Assembly: GCA_002502625.1 (NCBI GenBank)
Contig: DAPV01000051.1
Coordinates: forward strand, 1-16,780
DNA length: 16,780 nucleotides
Reading direction: 5' to 3'
Origin: Euryarchaeota archaeon UBA125
GTDB lineage: Archaea; Thermoplasmatota; Poseidoniia; Poseidoniales; Thalassarchaeaceae
This document shows, one piece after another, positions 8,256-16,257 of the stretch. The notes under the pieces are model-generated. The model worked only from the letters and a program-made list of their open reading frames with translations. It had not been told where the DNA came from and did not search any database. The translations under genes and the position numbers were made by a program. Each line of letters starts with the position of its first letter. Within the stretch, counting starts at the first letter, position 1.

Positions 8256-9320
8256 ATGTCTAAAGGAGATCCTTTCTGCATTGCTTGCGGAAATCCACCC
8301 CCACTAACTACTGAAAGGTTATGTGAAGTCTGTTTTCGAGCTCGAAATTATCTTTCTAAATTCCCAGAGAGAATTCAACAAACAAGATGTCCAAAGTGTG
8401 AAATGATCCTTATTGATGGACGATTTGGAAGAATGGATCATGATGATCTAATGCAATATCGAACAATGGAAGCCCTTTCAGTTCATCCTGATACTGAAAA
8501 TCTAGATTTAGAATTACATGCAGATTTAATTGATGATCGAACATCAAGATTGTCAGTTGTCATAAAAGGAGAAATTGAAGGGTTTCAATTTGAAGACAAT
8601 CATGAGGCATTATTACAAACATCAAATGGTGTTTGTCAAACCTGTACTCGAAAAGCAGGAGCATATTTTGAAGCAGTAATGCAACTGAGATCTGCTGGAC
8701 GTCGATTAGAGGACGATGAAGTAAAAGAACTAAGAATGTCATTAGATGATATGTTAATAGATTCGCCAGAAGATCCAATGTTCTTCATTACAAAAGAGGG
8801 ACCAGTTACAGGAGGATGGGACCTTCAATTGGGTTCCAAATCTATGGCAAGAATGTGGGGTCGGAAGTTAGTGAACGCTCATGGTGGGCAGACCAAAGAA
8901 ACTTCAACAACTGTTGGACATAAAGATGGAGTAGACATTACTAGACTAACATTGTTGTATAGAAAACCAGCTTATGGAATAGGAGATGTAATCAAATTCA
9001 GGAAAAGATTCTGGAGAATAGATACATGGCAAAAAGATGGACCTATACTTCTAGCAATGGATAGATATGAACGTACAGGAGCAACATGGAGAGATTTAGA
9101 AAAATGTGTTGTAATTTCTCAAAAGAGAGATCATTACAAAGTGGAAATTTTACGACGTGATGACTCAGCAGTAGAAATTCTCGATCCTAATGATTTCTCA
9201 GTTAGAACATTGGCTATTGCCTATGATATCAGTACCGATGACACAAAAGTGCGCATCTGTTTGATAGAGGGGGAATGGACATGCATGCCTCGTACGAGGG
9301 GCGAACAGGGAGGGAAATAA
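8256..9320 (+). CDS. nmd3: Archaeal NMD3 homologue, zinc-binding ribosome biogenesis factor
   Basis: Archaeal counterpart of the eukaryotic 60S export adaptor NMD3; its archaeal role is presumed to be in large-subunit maturation or translation. Four CxxC pairs (C8/C11, C23/C26, C45/C48, C127/C130) form the two zinc sites typical of the NMD3 N-terminus. The family stretch CQTCTRKAGAYFEAVMQLR at 127-145 is clear, as is a GGWDLQLGSKSMARMWG segment near 186-202 followed by the conserved VGHKDG and YRKPAYGIGDVI region. At 354 residues it matches archaeal members, which lack the eukaryotic nuclear export tail. The start is supported by GAGGGGGAG at 8245-8253. It sits 52 bp after the CcmD-like gene and one base before the PGI/PMI gene, so it is probably co-transcribed with both, although no functional link is evident. 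Confidence 0.92.
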   Translation: MSKGDPFCIACGNPPPLTTERLCEVCFRARNYLSKFPERIQQTRCPKCEMILIDGRFGRMDHDDLMQYRTMEALSVHPDTENLDLELHADLIDDRTSRLSVVIKGEIEGFQFEDNHEALLQTSNGVCQTCTRKAGAYFEAVMQLRSAGRRLEDDEVKELRMSLDDMLIDSPEDPMFFITKEGPVTGGWDLQLGSKSMARMWGRKLVNAHGGQTKETSTTVGHKDGVDITRLTLLYRKPAYGIGDVIKFRKRFWRIDTWQKDGPILLAMDRYERTGATWRDLEKCVVISQKRDHYKVEILRRDDSAVEILDPNDFSVRTLAIAYDISTDDTKVRICLIEGEWTCMPRTRGEQGGK

Positions 9321-9321
9321 G

Positions 9322-10374
9322 ATGGAGTCGAATCCTACAATAATTGAATTAGCAGAAAATCTGGATCCTTCAGACATGATAGGTTGGACAACTAAATTCC
9401 CAAATGCTCTAAGATCTTCTTTAACAAAAGATCTCGGATTAGACCTCGAGAACGATTGGTCAGGAATATTATGTTTAGGAGTTGGGGGATCAGGTGCAGG
9501 TGGTATGTTATTATCGGATATTTCAAATCGAGAAGGTGGTCTTCCTTTTATGAGTTGGAAGGATTATGGTCTACCCTCATGGTGGGGTCCTGACTGGTTA
9601 ATACTAGCTACTTCATACTCAGGAAATACTGAAGAAACACTACATGGAGTAAAGTTAGCAATTCAGGAAGGTGGAACAATTATAGGAATCTCATCAGGAG
9701 GGAAGCTGCAAGAAATTCTAGAAGAACAAGAAAATGGAGTATGGATTGATGTTCCAAGCGGCCAACCACCAAGAAGTGCATTAGGGCATATCTTTGGAAC
9801 TCAACTAAACATTTGTTGGACGATGGGATTACTCCCTATGAAAACTGAAAAAGAAGAAATGCTAAGGCGACTTGAAAAATCTTCAAAAAAACTCGATATC
9901 TTAAATGGCGATGGGGAAATAATCGAAATTGCAAAACAAATACATCAAAAGCGAATTCAAATTATGTCTACCCCATCTTTAGGCACAATTGGATACAGGT
10001 GTAGAACACAGTTTAACGAAAATTCAGGGATATTAGCCACTTCCTCAATTCTTCCTGAACTTCATCACAATGAAATTGTTGCTTGGGGAGAGAAAGAAAA
10101 TTCATCTGATATACATCTAATTATTTTCGTTTGGAATGGAATGGATGAAAGAATTGGAATCAGAACAGAGTGGACATTAGAAACCTTATCTGATGTACCA
10201 ACAACTATTCTTGAATGCCAAGGTGAATGTTTAGCAGAATGTATTCTTCATGGTGCTCACATGAGTGATTGGTTGTCTATCGCTTTAGCACTTCTAAGGG
10301 GCAAAGATCCAACTAGTATCGGTCCAATAAATGATCTTAAGACACATCTTTCAAAAATACCGATGGATCAGTAA
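9322..10374 (+). CDS. Bifunctional phosphoglucose/phosphomannose isomerase (archaeal SIS-domain type)
   Basis: Cytoplasmic enzyme interconverting fructose 6-phosphate with glucose 6-phosphate and mannose 6-phosphate, feeding glycolysis/gluconeogenesis and sugar-nucleotide synthesis. The double SIS fold shows in GVGGSGAGG (53-61) and SYSGNTEET (98-106), followed by PPRSALG with R151. The catalytic region has FNENSG with E233 and LPELHHNEI with H249; their spacing of 16 agrees with the Pyrobaculum enzyme, and K340 near the end is the likely C-terminal lysine. Length (350) is normal. The ATG follows the nmd3 stop by one base and has GGGAGGG at 9308-9314 inside nmd3. The 3' end overlaps the opposing M23 gene by 7 bp. 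Three cysteines at 299, 303 and 307 in one predicted helix are unusual. Confidence 0.92.
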   Translation: MESNPTIIELAENLDPSDMIGWTTKFPNALRSSLTKDLGLDLENDWSGILCLGVGGSGAGGMLLSDISNREGGLPFMSWKDYGLPSWWGPDWLILATSYSGNTEETLHGVKLAIQEGGTIIGISSGGKLQEILEEQENGVWIDVPSGQPPRSALGHIFGTQLNICWTMGLLPMKTEKEEMLRRLEKSSKKLDILNGDGEIIEIAKQIHQKRIQIMSTPSLGTIGYRCRTQFNENSGILATSSILPELHHNEIVAWGEKENSSDIHLIIFVWNGMDERIGIRTEWTLETLSDVPTTILECQGECLAECILHGAHMSDWLSIALALLRGKDPTSIGPINDLKTHLSKIPMDQ

Positions 10375-10949
10375 AGTGGTCCCAAAACTAATCTAGGATC
10401 AGGGAATACTGAGAGTGCCCATTCTCTATCATCAGGATGGACTACACCCGGGAGATCAAATCCTTCAGGTTCAATCAATGAAAGTTGGAAATGTACATGT
10501 GGAGGCCACCCACCATTCTCTTCTTCTGAACCAAATCTACCAATCAATTGCCCTGTTTCAATTGAATCTCCAGAATTCCAAGAACGAGTTGTCATTTCAT
10601 CAAGATGGCCGTATAATGCCCAAACTTCATTTCCGTTGATTTTATGTTTTGTCACGATGGTATGTCCATAATCACCGGATTTAGAATTGTATCCTACAGC
10701 GTAAACAACTCCATCAAAGAATGCGTAAACAGGGGTACCAACTGGACCACCTAAATCTAAACCAACATGTACAGTTCTTCCATCATTAAACAAGTCAGTT
10801 GTGTAAATCGAACGAACCTCATCATATCTACCAATCGTCCATTTTACTCCATCAATTCCGTAGTCTTGTGAACCACTTAAGTCAAGCACTTTTGGGTCCT
10901 CTGGAAAAATTACAACCGGGTGAAATGTTTCACTATCCCACTCCAACAT
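10368..10949 (-). CDS. M23-family (LytM-like) metallopeptidase domain protein, no signal peptide
   Basis: A 193-residue protein containing a complete M23 zinc-peptidase core: H61 and D65 in HVGLDLGGP (HxxxD ligands), H115 in YGHL, and H151/H153 in HVHFQL. The GTPVYAFFDGVV and GxxIxxGQxIG-type stretches are also typical. M23 enzymes normally cut glycine or peptide cross-links in bacterial peptidoglycan, and archaea lack that polymer. No signal peptide or membrane segment is visible, so the protein should be cytoplasmic unless exported by another route. The N-terminal 60 residues resemble the lead-in of M23 domains found fused to other enzymes rather than cell-wall lysins; this is recalled family knowledge, not searched. 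It is convergent with PGI/PMI (7 bp overlap) and divergent from the GT-C-like gene. The true substrate is unknown. Confidence 0.85.
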   Translation of the reverse strand: MLEWDSETFHPVVIFPEDPKVLDLSGSQDYGIDGVKWTIGRYDEVRSIYTTDLFNDGRTVHVGLDLGGPVGTPVYAFFDGVVYAVGYNSKSGDYGHTIVTKHKINGNEVWALYGHLDEMTTRSWNSGDSIETGQLIGRFGSEEENGGWPPHVHFQLSLIEPEGFDLPGVVHPDDREWALSVFPDPRLVLGPLY

Positions 10950-10974
10950 AACCTATCCGAAGAGGGAATCCGCT

Positions 10975-13398
10975 ATGAGGGTCCTCATCTGTCTCAGTTC
11001 AGGTGGGACCATGGAAATAGGGGGAGATTTTCTCCGGCAAGTTGTTGCAATAATACTGTTAATTGCTCCGTGTCTATGGATGTCTGATAGATTTCTCAAT
11101 CGTTTAGATCCTGCTCGAACTGATGCCCAAAGATTACTGATAGTTCCTGGAATCTCATTATTCCTGTTGCTTGGAATTATCGGATGGAGTGTGCTTCTTT
11201 TCGGAGAATTACGAATTCTTTCAATTTTCGTTGTATGGTGTTTTATGGAATTTTCATCTAGGAAATTTAGTATCGAACATCATGGTAACACAGTCAACAC
11301 TAGTCCTTGGGAGAAATTAGAAACTATAATCGAAAGAGCAGAACGACAAAAAAACCCATCAGATTTGAAGAAAACTGAATCTAATCGTAACTTACACCAA
11401 TGGAAATTCTCTACAGATGACTTGTGGATACTTATTGCCTCTGGTGCAGGAATTATTGGTTTGTTACTACCTCATTTTCTTTTCATTGAGCCACTAGGAA
11501 TAGATTGGATAGGATTCGCAACCCTCGCTGATACTCTAGCATCAACAGGAACTACGGAATTACCACCTCCTACTATTGGAAAATGGACCTATCCTCCTGC
11601 TTTACCTTCTACTGCTGCATGGATTATGACAATTACAGGCATAGATTCAGCGACATCTGTATCTCTAATTGGCCATTTAGGAATGGGACTTTTGTGTGCT
11701 AGTTTGGCAGGTGTTTTCGCTAGATTTGGAGCAGGGGGGGCAATGTTGGTTTCGATGGTTCTTAGTGCAGGTTTGTTTGCAAAAATGTTTGATTCAGGCT
11801 ATCCAACAGTACTATCTCAATTAGGATTTATCCTAGGTTTACTAGTAGTTTTGAATAATGACAAAAGATCTCCTAAACAAGATTCAGTAGCGATTATCTC
11901 AGTTGCATTTGCAGGAGTAATTCACCCAAGTGGTGCGATATATCTTATTCTTTTAATCGTAGGAAGAATGCTTGTTAGAACCAATTTCAATGATGAGAAT
12001 TCAGAAAGAAATAATGTAATTATTGGTTCAAGTTTGTTGATTGGAGTTTCTCTATTTATTGCTGCAGGGATTTTTGCACCTCGAGTACAAGATGATGCTA
12101 TACTAGCAGAATATGGATGGCAAGGGGGTTTAGATCTAATCAAATGGAATGGTCCGCTAATCTTTTTGGCAATTTGGGGTGCATGGAGAAGTAGAAATTC
12201 ATTAGAAGGAAAAATCATGATAATGTGGCTCTCATTGATTTGGATTCTTAGTTTAGTCCATCTAATGGAAGGGATAATTGGAATAGGATTTCTAACTCTA
12301 ATTTCTTACATCTTATACAGTATGTCAATGCATGGATTCCATATCCCTCTAGCATCTTTAGGAGCCTTAGGATTAGCACCATATATCCAATTAAGGATGA
12401 TGAAAAAGAAGGAACGAATTGTTGAAACAGAAGATGAAACGCAAGAATATTTCTACACACATCCTAGAAAAATTTCAGAATATTTCTTACGATTCTCTTT
12501 CGCGATTTGTGCTTCATTGCTATTGTTAACTATTAGCTGGTTCACGACATTGCATCAACATTCAGAACTTTGGGTTCGAACAGATGGTGACCGTATAATT
12601 CATGAATCAATTGATCTTGATGATGATGCAATAGTATTCATTGAAAACAGACCGTGGGGTTACTTGCTGGATGTAGAGGGTGAATTACAAAGGACTGCGT
12701 TTCCAAATCTGGGAATTTTAGAAGTGAAAGAGAATATACAATATCAAACATATAATGCAATACTAAATGATGATACAACTCGATTGAAAAATTTAGGGAT
12801 TACACATGCAATATCAAGTCCGAGAGGAGAAGTAGGTTTTCTTCTTGCATCCTCAGATCATTGGTCTATTATTTCTGAATATGAAGGCAGTAGAATATGG
12901 CAATTTCAAGAAATACCAACTGATGAATCTACAAGAGAAATTATGATATTTGGAATCGAGGAAATATTATGTCAATTAGGATGTGATTGGAGAATCTCCC
13001 CATGGACTGGATTATACGAATGGTCAACTTCTCCAGTACCTGAAAATCGTTCATTTTTGAGCGATGGTTCAATTTCAATGGATGTTGAAACTTCAAGGGG
13101 AATGAGGTCTTCCATGGTTAGAGTTTCTGCATTGATTGAAGCTCCTCCTGATCAAACTGTTTCAATAACTGCATCTAGCGCAGGAAATTCCTCAACAATT
13201 CAAAGAAATACTGACGGTTCAGTTCAAATGATTACTACTCTAGTAAATGTAGGTGACAATGGACTTGTAACTATCGGGATAAATGCAGATACAGATAATA
13301 AAAATTGGATTAATCCTACTGCATTATCTGGGAGAGGTGATCGGCTAATTGATTCAAATGGAGTTTGGATACATTGGTTTGAGATTTCAGAAATTTGA
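10975..13398 (+). CDS. Large GT-C-like membrane protein, probable polyprenyl-phosphate-sugar-dependent glycosyltransferase
   Basis: An 807-residue protein with about 12 membrane segments between residues 20 and 525 and a soluble C-terminal domain of about 280 residues. The first large outer loop after the helix at 150-171 has a conserved-looking acidic residue (D177 in GIDWIGF) and W204-TYPP-A (YPP 206-208), an arrangement seen in GT-C enzymes that take sugar from lipid-phosphate donors. The soluble part contains RLKNLGITHAISS and SEYEGSRIWQF (about 603-644), a pattern common in such archaeal membrane proteins. A polar insert at 99-147 splits the early helices. The next gene is a GT2 enzyme that could make the lipid-linked donor. 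No WWDYG motif is present, so it is not a standard AglB/STT3. Start choice is open: 10975 has GAGGG at distance 8, while ATG 11011 has GGTGGG close by and drops 12 residues. Confidence 0.72.
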   Translation: MRVLICLSSGGTMEIGGDFLRQVVAIILLIAPCLWMSDRFLNRLDPARTDAQRLLIVPGISLFLLLGIIGWSVLLFGELRILSIFVVWCFMEFSSRKFSIEHHGNTVNTSPWEKLETIIERAERQKNPSDLKKTESNRNLHQWKFSTDDLWILIASGAGIIGLLLPHFLFIEPLGIDWIGFATLADTLASTGTTELPPPTIGKWTYPPALPSTAAWIMTITGIDSATSVSLIGHLGMGLLCASLAGVFARFGAGGAMLVSMVLSAGLFAKMFDSGYPTVLSQLGFILGLLVVLNNDKRSPKQDSVAIISVAFAGVIHPSGAIYLILLIVGRMLVRTNFNDENSERNNVIIGSSLLIGVSLFIAAGIFAPRVQDDAILAEYGWQGGLDLIKWNGPLIFLAIWGAWRSRNSLEGKIMIMWLSLIWILSLVHLMEGIIGIGFLTLISYILYSMSMHGFHIPLASLGALGLAPYIQLRMMKKKERIVETEDETQEYFYTHPRKISEYFLRFSFAICASLLLLTISWFTTLHQHSELWVRTDGDRIIHESIDLDDDAIVFIENRPWGYLLDVEGELQRTAFPNLGILEVKENIQYQTYNAILNDDTTRLKNLGITHAISSPRGEVGFLLASSDHWSIISEYEGSRIWQFQEIPTDESTREIMIFGIEEILCQLGCDWRISPWTGLYEWSTSPVPENRSFLSDGSISMDVETSRGMRSSMVRVSALIEAPPDQTVSITASSAGNSSTIQRNTDGSVQMITTLVNVGDNGLVTIGINADTDNKNWINPTALSGRGDRLIDSNGVWIHWFEISEI
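11002..11007 (+). promoter_or_regulatory. Possible ribosome binding site for an alternative start of the GT-C-like gene
   Basis: GGTGGG ends three bases before an in-frame ATG at 11011. It competes with GAGGG at 10962-10966 before the longer start at 10975. The spacing is tight, so it is listed as an alternative only. Confidence 0.35.
11734..11740. repeat. Seven-base G homopolymer in the GT-C-like gene
   Basis: Seven G in a row sit in an otherwise AT-rich gene, within Gly-Gly codons of a membrane segment (about residues 252-256). A slip of one base would truncate the protein before most membrane helices and the outer domain. Confidence 0.8.
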
Positions 13399-13407
13399 GG
13401 TATTAAT

Positions 13408-14124
13408 ATGAAAAAACGTGGGATTACAATTTTGCTTCCCACACTTGACGAAGCAAAGGCTTTGCGAAATGTAGTAAATAGAATTCCTTTTGAAGAAATT
13501 TCAGCGGACGGGTGGATCGTTAGGATTGTTGTTGTTGATGGAGGATCTACTGATGGAACAATAGAATTAGCAAGAGAATTAAATTGTGAAATTATTGAGC
13601 AACATGGAGGGTCAGGTAAAGGAAGAGGGTTGAGAGAAGCATTTGCAAATTTTATGAATTCAGATGATTCAGCATTAGTGATGATGGATGCAGACGGCAC
13701 ATATCGCCCTGAACAAATTCCTCAATTTATTCACAAATTAGAACTCGAAAATGCAGATATTGTTATCGGATCAAGAATGAAGGGCAAGATAGAAAATGGA
13801 GCAATGACAAGAAGGAATTGGATAGGAAATCATATTCTCACTTGGTTGGCAGTTTTCTTACACAGAACATATATCTCCGATCTATGTACAGGATTTTGGC
13901 TTCTAACTAGAGATTCAATAAACCAGATGAAACTTAACTCAAACGGTTTTGAAATAGAAGCAGAAATGTATGCATCAGCAGCCCATAATCGACTGAAAAT
14001 TCATGAAATTCCAATCTATTATGATATCAGAATTGGTCGTTCAAAACTAGGTTCCGTAGGAGATGGGGTTAGAATTGCAATGAAGATCATTAGAAGGAAA
14101 TTTGTTCGGAAACCAATTTCATAA
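13408..14124 (+). CDS. GT2-family glycosyltransferase, dolichyl/polyprenyl-phosphate sugar synthase type
   Basis: Cytoplasmic-face enzyme expected to move a sugar from a nucleotide donor to a polyprenyl phosphate carrier. Key features are PTLDEA (11-16), DGGSTDGT (44-51), GGSGKGRGLREA (67-78), the metal-binding DAD at 94-96 in MMDADGTY, GSRM (121-124), GFEIEAEM (180-187) and RIGRSKLG (208-215), all characteristic of the DPM1/AglJ group. It has 238 residues and no C-terminal membrane helices, so it resembles single-domain DPM1-like members; the weakly hydrophobic stretch at 140-152 may contact the membrane. The start follows GAGGT at 13397-13401, which includes part of the preceding stop codon. 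With a 9 bp gap after the GT-C-like gene the two are surely one operon. The sugar (mannose, glucose or other) cannot be deduced. Confidence 0.9.
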   Translation: MKKRGITILLPTLDEAKALRNVVNRIPFEEISADGWIVRIVVVDGGSTDGTIELARELNCEIIEQHGGSGKGRGLREAFANFMNSDDSALVMMDADGTYRPEQIPQFIHKLELENADIVIGSRMKGKIENGAMTRRNWIGNHILTWLAVFLHRTYISDLCTGFWLLTRDSINQMKLNSNGFEIEAEMYASAAHNRLKIHEIPIYYDIRIGRSKLGSVGDGVRIAMKIIRRKFVRKPIS

Positions 14125-15042
14125 TAATTCTCGTATACGCTCAATGAAATTTTCAGATGGTTCCCAATCTATTTGATTATTCAAAAATTCAAAAGAACCC
14201 AAGCTATGTAGTATATCTCCCTCTCTAGGAGATTCAAAAATAATTTCAATCTCTGAATTACTAAACAAAGAAAATGATTCAATAATTTCTAACAATGTGA
14301 CTGAATTTCCGGAACAAACATTGAATTTCTTTCCAGAAACTTTGGAATAAATCCCATTATTTTCAAGATCTTCCAAACATAGAATAAATGCTGAAACTAC
14401 ATCATTAATATGAATGAAATCACGAGATTGAGTTCCATCTCCGAAAATTTTCAACGGTATTTTTTTACTGATATTATCAGAGAAAATTGTCAGTACTCCG
14501 CTGTATGGTGAACCTCTTTTTTGACCTTTGCCGAACACATTAAACAATCTTAGAGCACACACAGGATGTTGATGATATGAAAGAAGTGATTGTTCGGCTT
14601 TTTGTTTATCTAAGCCATATTTTCCGATAGGTTGTGTAGGTGATTTTTCCGTCAAAGGTAATTCATTGGGAACCCCATATAATGCTGAAGTTGAAGCTTG
14701 AATTATTGTTGAAACACCTAATCTAAAAGCATCTTTGAATAGTTCTTGAGCAGCTAAATTATTCACTTGAGAACTCAATTCAGGTTTACTTTCACATAAG
14801 GGGACAGATGCAATAGCTGCTAGATTGATGACTGATTTTATTTGATGAAGTGCTTCTTCCCTGACAGAAGATTCAGACATATCTCCTTGTATTACTGTTA
14901 ACAATGGATGAGCAGGTAATTGAGTACCTGATGAAAAGTCATCCAAAACCCTGACTTTTCTACCTTGAGAAAGAAGAGCAGAAGTTAGATGATGACCAAT
15001 GAAACCAGCACCCCCTGTAACTAGAACTGTGTCTGATTCCAT
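14119..15042 (-). CDS. NAD-dependent nucleotide-sugar epimerase/dehydratase (extended SDR)
   Basis: Cytoplasmic enzyme of the UDP-glucose 4-epimerase-like extended SDR family. It has the Rossmann loop TGGAGFIG (9-16), D34-D35 after the second strand for NAD(H) selectivity, NLAAIAS (73-79), the catalytic S/T pair near 117-119, and the Y142-x3-K146 dyad in KYGLDKQKAE. The substrate half shows GDGTQSRDFIHINDV (201-215) and PREGD (272-276). At 307 residues it is a normal full-length member. The specific reaction (4-epimerase of UDP-Glc, UDP-GlcNAc or a uronic acid) is not decidable by eye. It converges with the GT2 gene with a 6 bp overlap, placing it beside sugar-transfer genes. The start is supported by AGGG shortly upstream and a candidate TATA box. 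Confidence 0.88.
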   Translation of the reverse strand: MESDTVLVTGGAGFIGHHLTSALLSQGRKVRVLDDFSSGTQLPAHPLLTVIQGDMSESSVREEALHQIKSVINLAAIASVPLCESKPELSSQVNNLAAQELFKDAFRLGVSTIIQASTSALYGVPNELPLTEKSPTQPIGKYGLDKQKAEQSLLSYHQHPVCALRLFNVFGKGQKRGSPYSGVLTIFSDNISKKIPLKIFGDGTQSRDFIHINDVVSAFILCLEDLENNGIYSKVSGKKFNVCSGNSVTLLEIIESFSLFSNSEIEIIFESPREGDILHSLGSFEFLNNQIDWEPSENFIERIRELL

Positions 15043-15063
15043 GTTACCCTGTTAGAGGGGTTT

Positions 15064-15071
15064 GATATAAT
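15064..15071 (-). promoter_or_regulatory. Candidate TATA box for the epimerase gene
   Basis: The minus strand reads ATTATATC, beginning 29 bases before the ATG at 15042. Archaeal transcription begins about 25 bases after the TATA centre, so the message would start at or next to the ATG. It lies in the 93 bp divergent gap shared with the aspartate-semialdehyde dehydrogenase gene. Read on the plus strand the same site could instead serve that gene with a leader of about 40 bases. Confidence 0.35.
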
Positions 15072-15135
15072 CTAAATCCAATTCCAAGATAATGGGCGAC
15101 GATTCAATAGTAAAGATGGGGTAGCACGTTTCATT

Positions 15136-16245
15136 ATGCTAGGTCCTAAGTTGGGATGTATCATCCTTGGTTCAGGAGGTTTGGTATCCCAAAGATTCCA
15201 ACAAAGGCTTTGCAATCACCCATTTTTTGAGTTAAGAGGAGTAATTGGTTCACCTAATTCTGTTGGTAAAAATCTCTTAGATCTTCCTTGGTATCTTGAC
15301 GAAAAAAGACCTTCACTACCAGATATTTCAATTATCGGAATGAAAGAAGGTAGAGAATTTGTGATGAAAAACGATATCCAGATAGTTTTCAGTGCACTAC
15401 CCTCTGAAATTGCAGCGCATGCTGAGCCTTTATTCGTAAAATCAGGTTGCATGGTGTATTCTAATGCATCATATCATAGGATGCTAAGTGAGGTACCATT
15501 GGTTATTCCAGAAGTAAATTCAAATCATCTAGAAATTCTAGATTCTTCGAAACTCGGAATTGTATGTTCTACTAATTGTACTGTAATGCCTGTTGCATTA
15601 TCGATAAAACCAATCTATGACTTGTTGGATATCAAAAATATCTCTATACAAACAGAGCAATCAGTTTCCGGAGGAGGTCTAGAATTGTTGATTTCTACTC
15701 GATTAGGTAATACACCATCTACTAAAATCCCAGGAGAAGCGGAAAAAATTGAAGAAGAATTAATTCGTTTATTATCTAATTATGAAGAAAATGAAGAAAT
15801 CAGGCCAGAATTTGATGTGAGTGTATCTTGTAAACGAGTCAATCGAGATTTTGGACACATTGTACATATAGAAATTGAAACTAATTCAAATGTAAAAAGA
15901 GAGCAGATAATTGAACAATGGACGAAGGTTTCTCCAAGCATCTTTAGTGATTTACCCTCCTCTCCAACACCACATATAATTGTCAAAAAATCAATTGATA
16001 AAGACAACGATCGATGGGCTGGTTCTACAAATAAAAATTTTGACCCTGCCGAAAACCTTCATGCAGGAATGGCAATCGTTACTACAATTCCTGAAATCTC
16101 TGGAAATATTGTAAAGTGGTCAGCATTCTCTGAAAATACAATTAGAGGTGCAGCCGGTGGATGTATCCTTCTCGCTGAATTGGATTCTATGAGACGGGGG
16201 ATAATTCCATTATCATCTTCGGGTGAGGGCTATAACCCACTTTGA
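15136..16245 (+). CDS. asd: Aspartate-semialdehyde dehydrogenase (archaeal/fungal type)
   Basis: Reduces L-aspartyl 4-phosphate to aspartate semialdehyde with NADPH, the branch point toward lysine, threonine, methionine and isoleucine. Visible are the nucleotide loop LGSGGLVSQRF (11-21), SNAS near 109-112, VPLVIPEVN (120-128), the nucleophile C148 in CSTNCTVMP, QSVSGGG (175-181), the substrate arginine R234 and base H241 in RVNRDFGH, and NTIRGAAGG (334-342). The fungal/archaeal class usually has RVxVxxGH; here the third and fourth positions are N-R, a small departure. Length (369) is normal for the class. The start at 15136 has no close Shine-Dalgarno site (GGGG lies about 15 bases upstream), as for a first gene in an archaeal transcript. 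A 12 bp gap leads to the next gene. Confidence 0.92.
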   Translation: MLGPKLGCIILGSGGLVSQRFQQRLCNHPFFELRGVIGSPNSVGKNLLDLPWYLDEKRPSLPDISIIGMKEGREFVMKNDIQIVFSALPSEIAAHAEPLFVKSGCMVYSNASYHRMLSEVPLVIPEVNSNHLEILDSSKLGIVCSTNCTVMPVALSIKPIYDLLDIKNISIQTEQSVSGGGLELLISTRLGNTPSTKIPGEAEKIEEELIRLLSNYEENEEIRPEFDVSVSCKRVNRDFGHIVHIEIETNSNVKREQIIEQWTKVSPSIFSDLPSSPTPHIIVKKSIDKDNDRWAGSTNKNFDPAENLHAGMAIVTTIPEISGNIVKWSAFSENTIRGAAGGCILLAELDSMRRGIIPLSSSGEGYNPL

Positions 16246-16257
16246 TGTCCACACTGT

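Noticed and set aside
10920..10933. Perfect 6-bp inverted repeat GTGAAA-TG-TTTCAC near the M23/GT-C-like divergent starts
   Set aside because: Arms of six bases are expected several times by chance in a window this size, and the site lies inside M23 codons; kept only as a weak operator candidate.
11922..13700. Minus-strand frames of 70-158 codons opposite the GT-C-like and GT2 genes
   Set aside because: Both plus-strand proteins have clear family motifs through these regions; the 158-codon frame at 13224-13700 spans two genes and has no recognisable domain.
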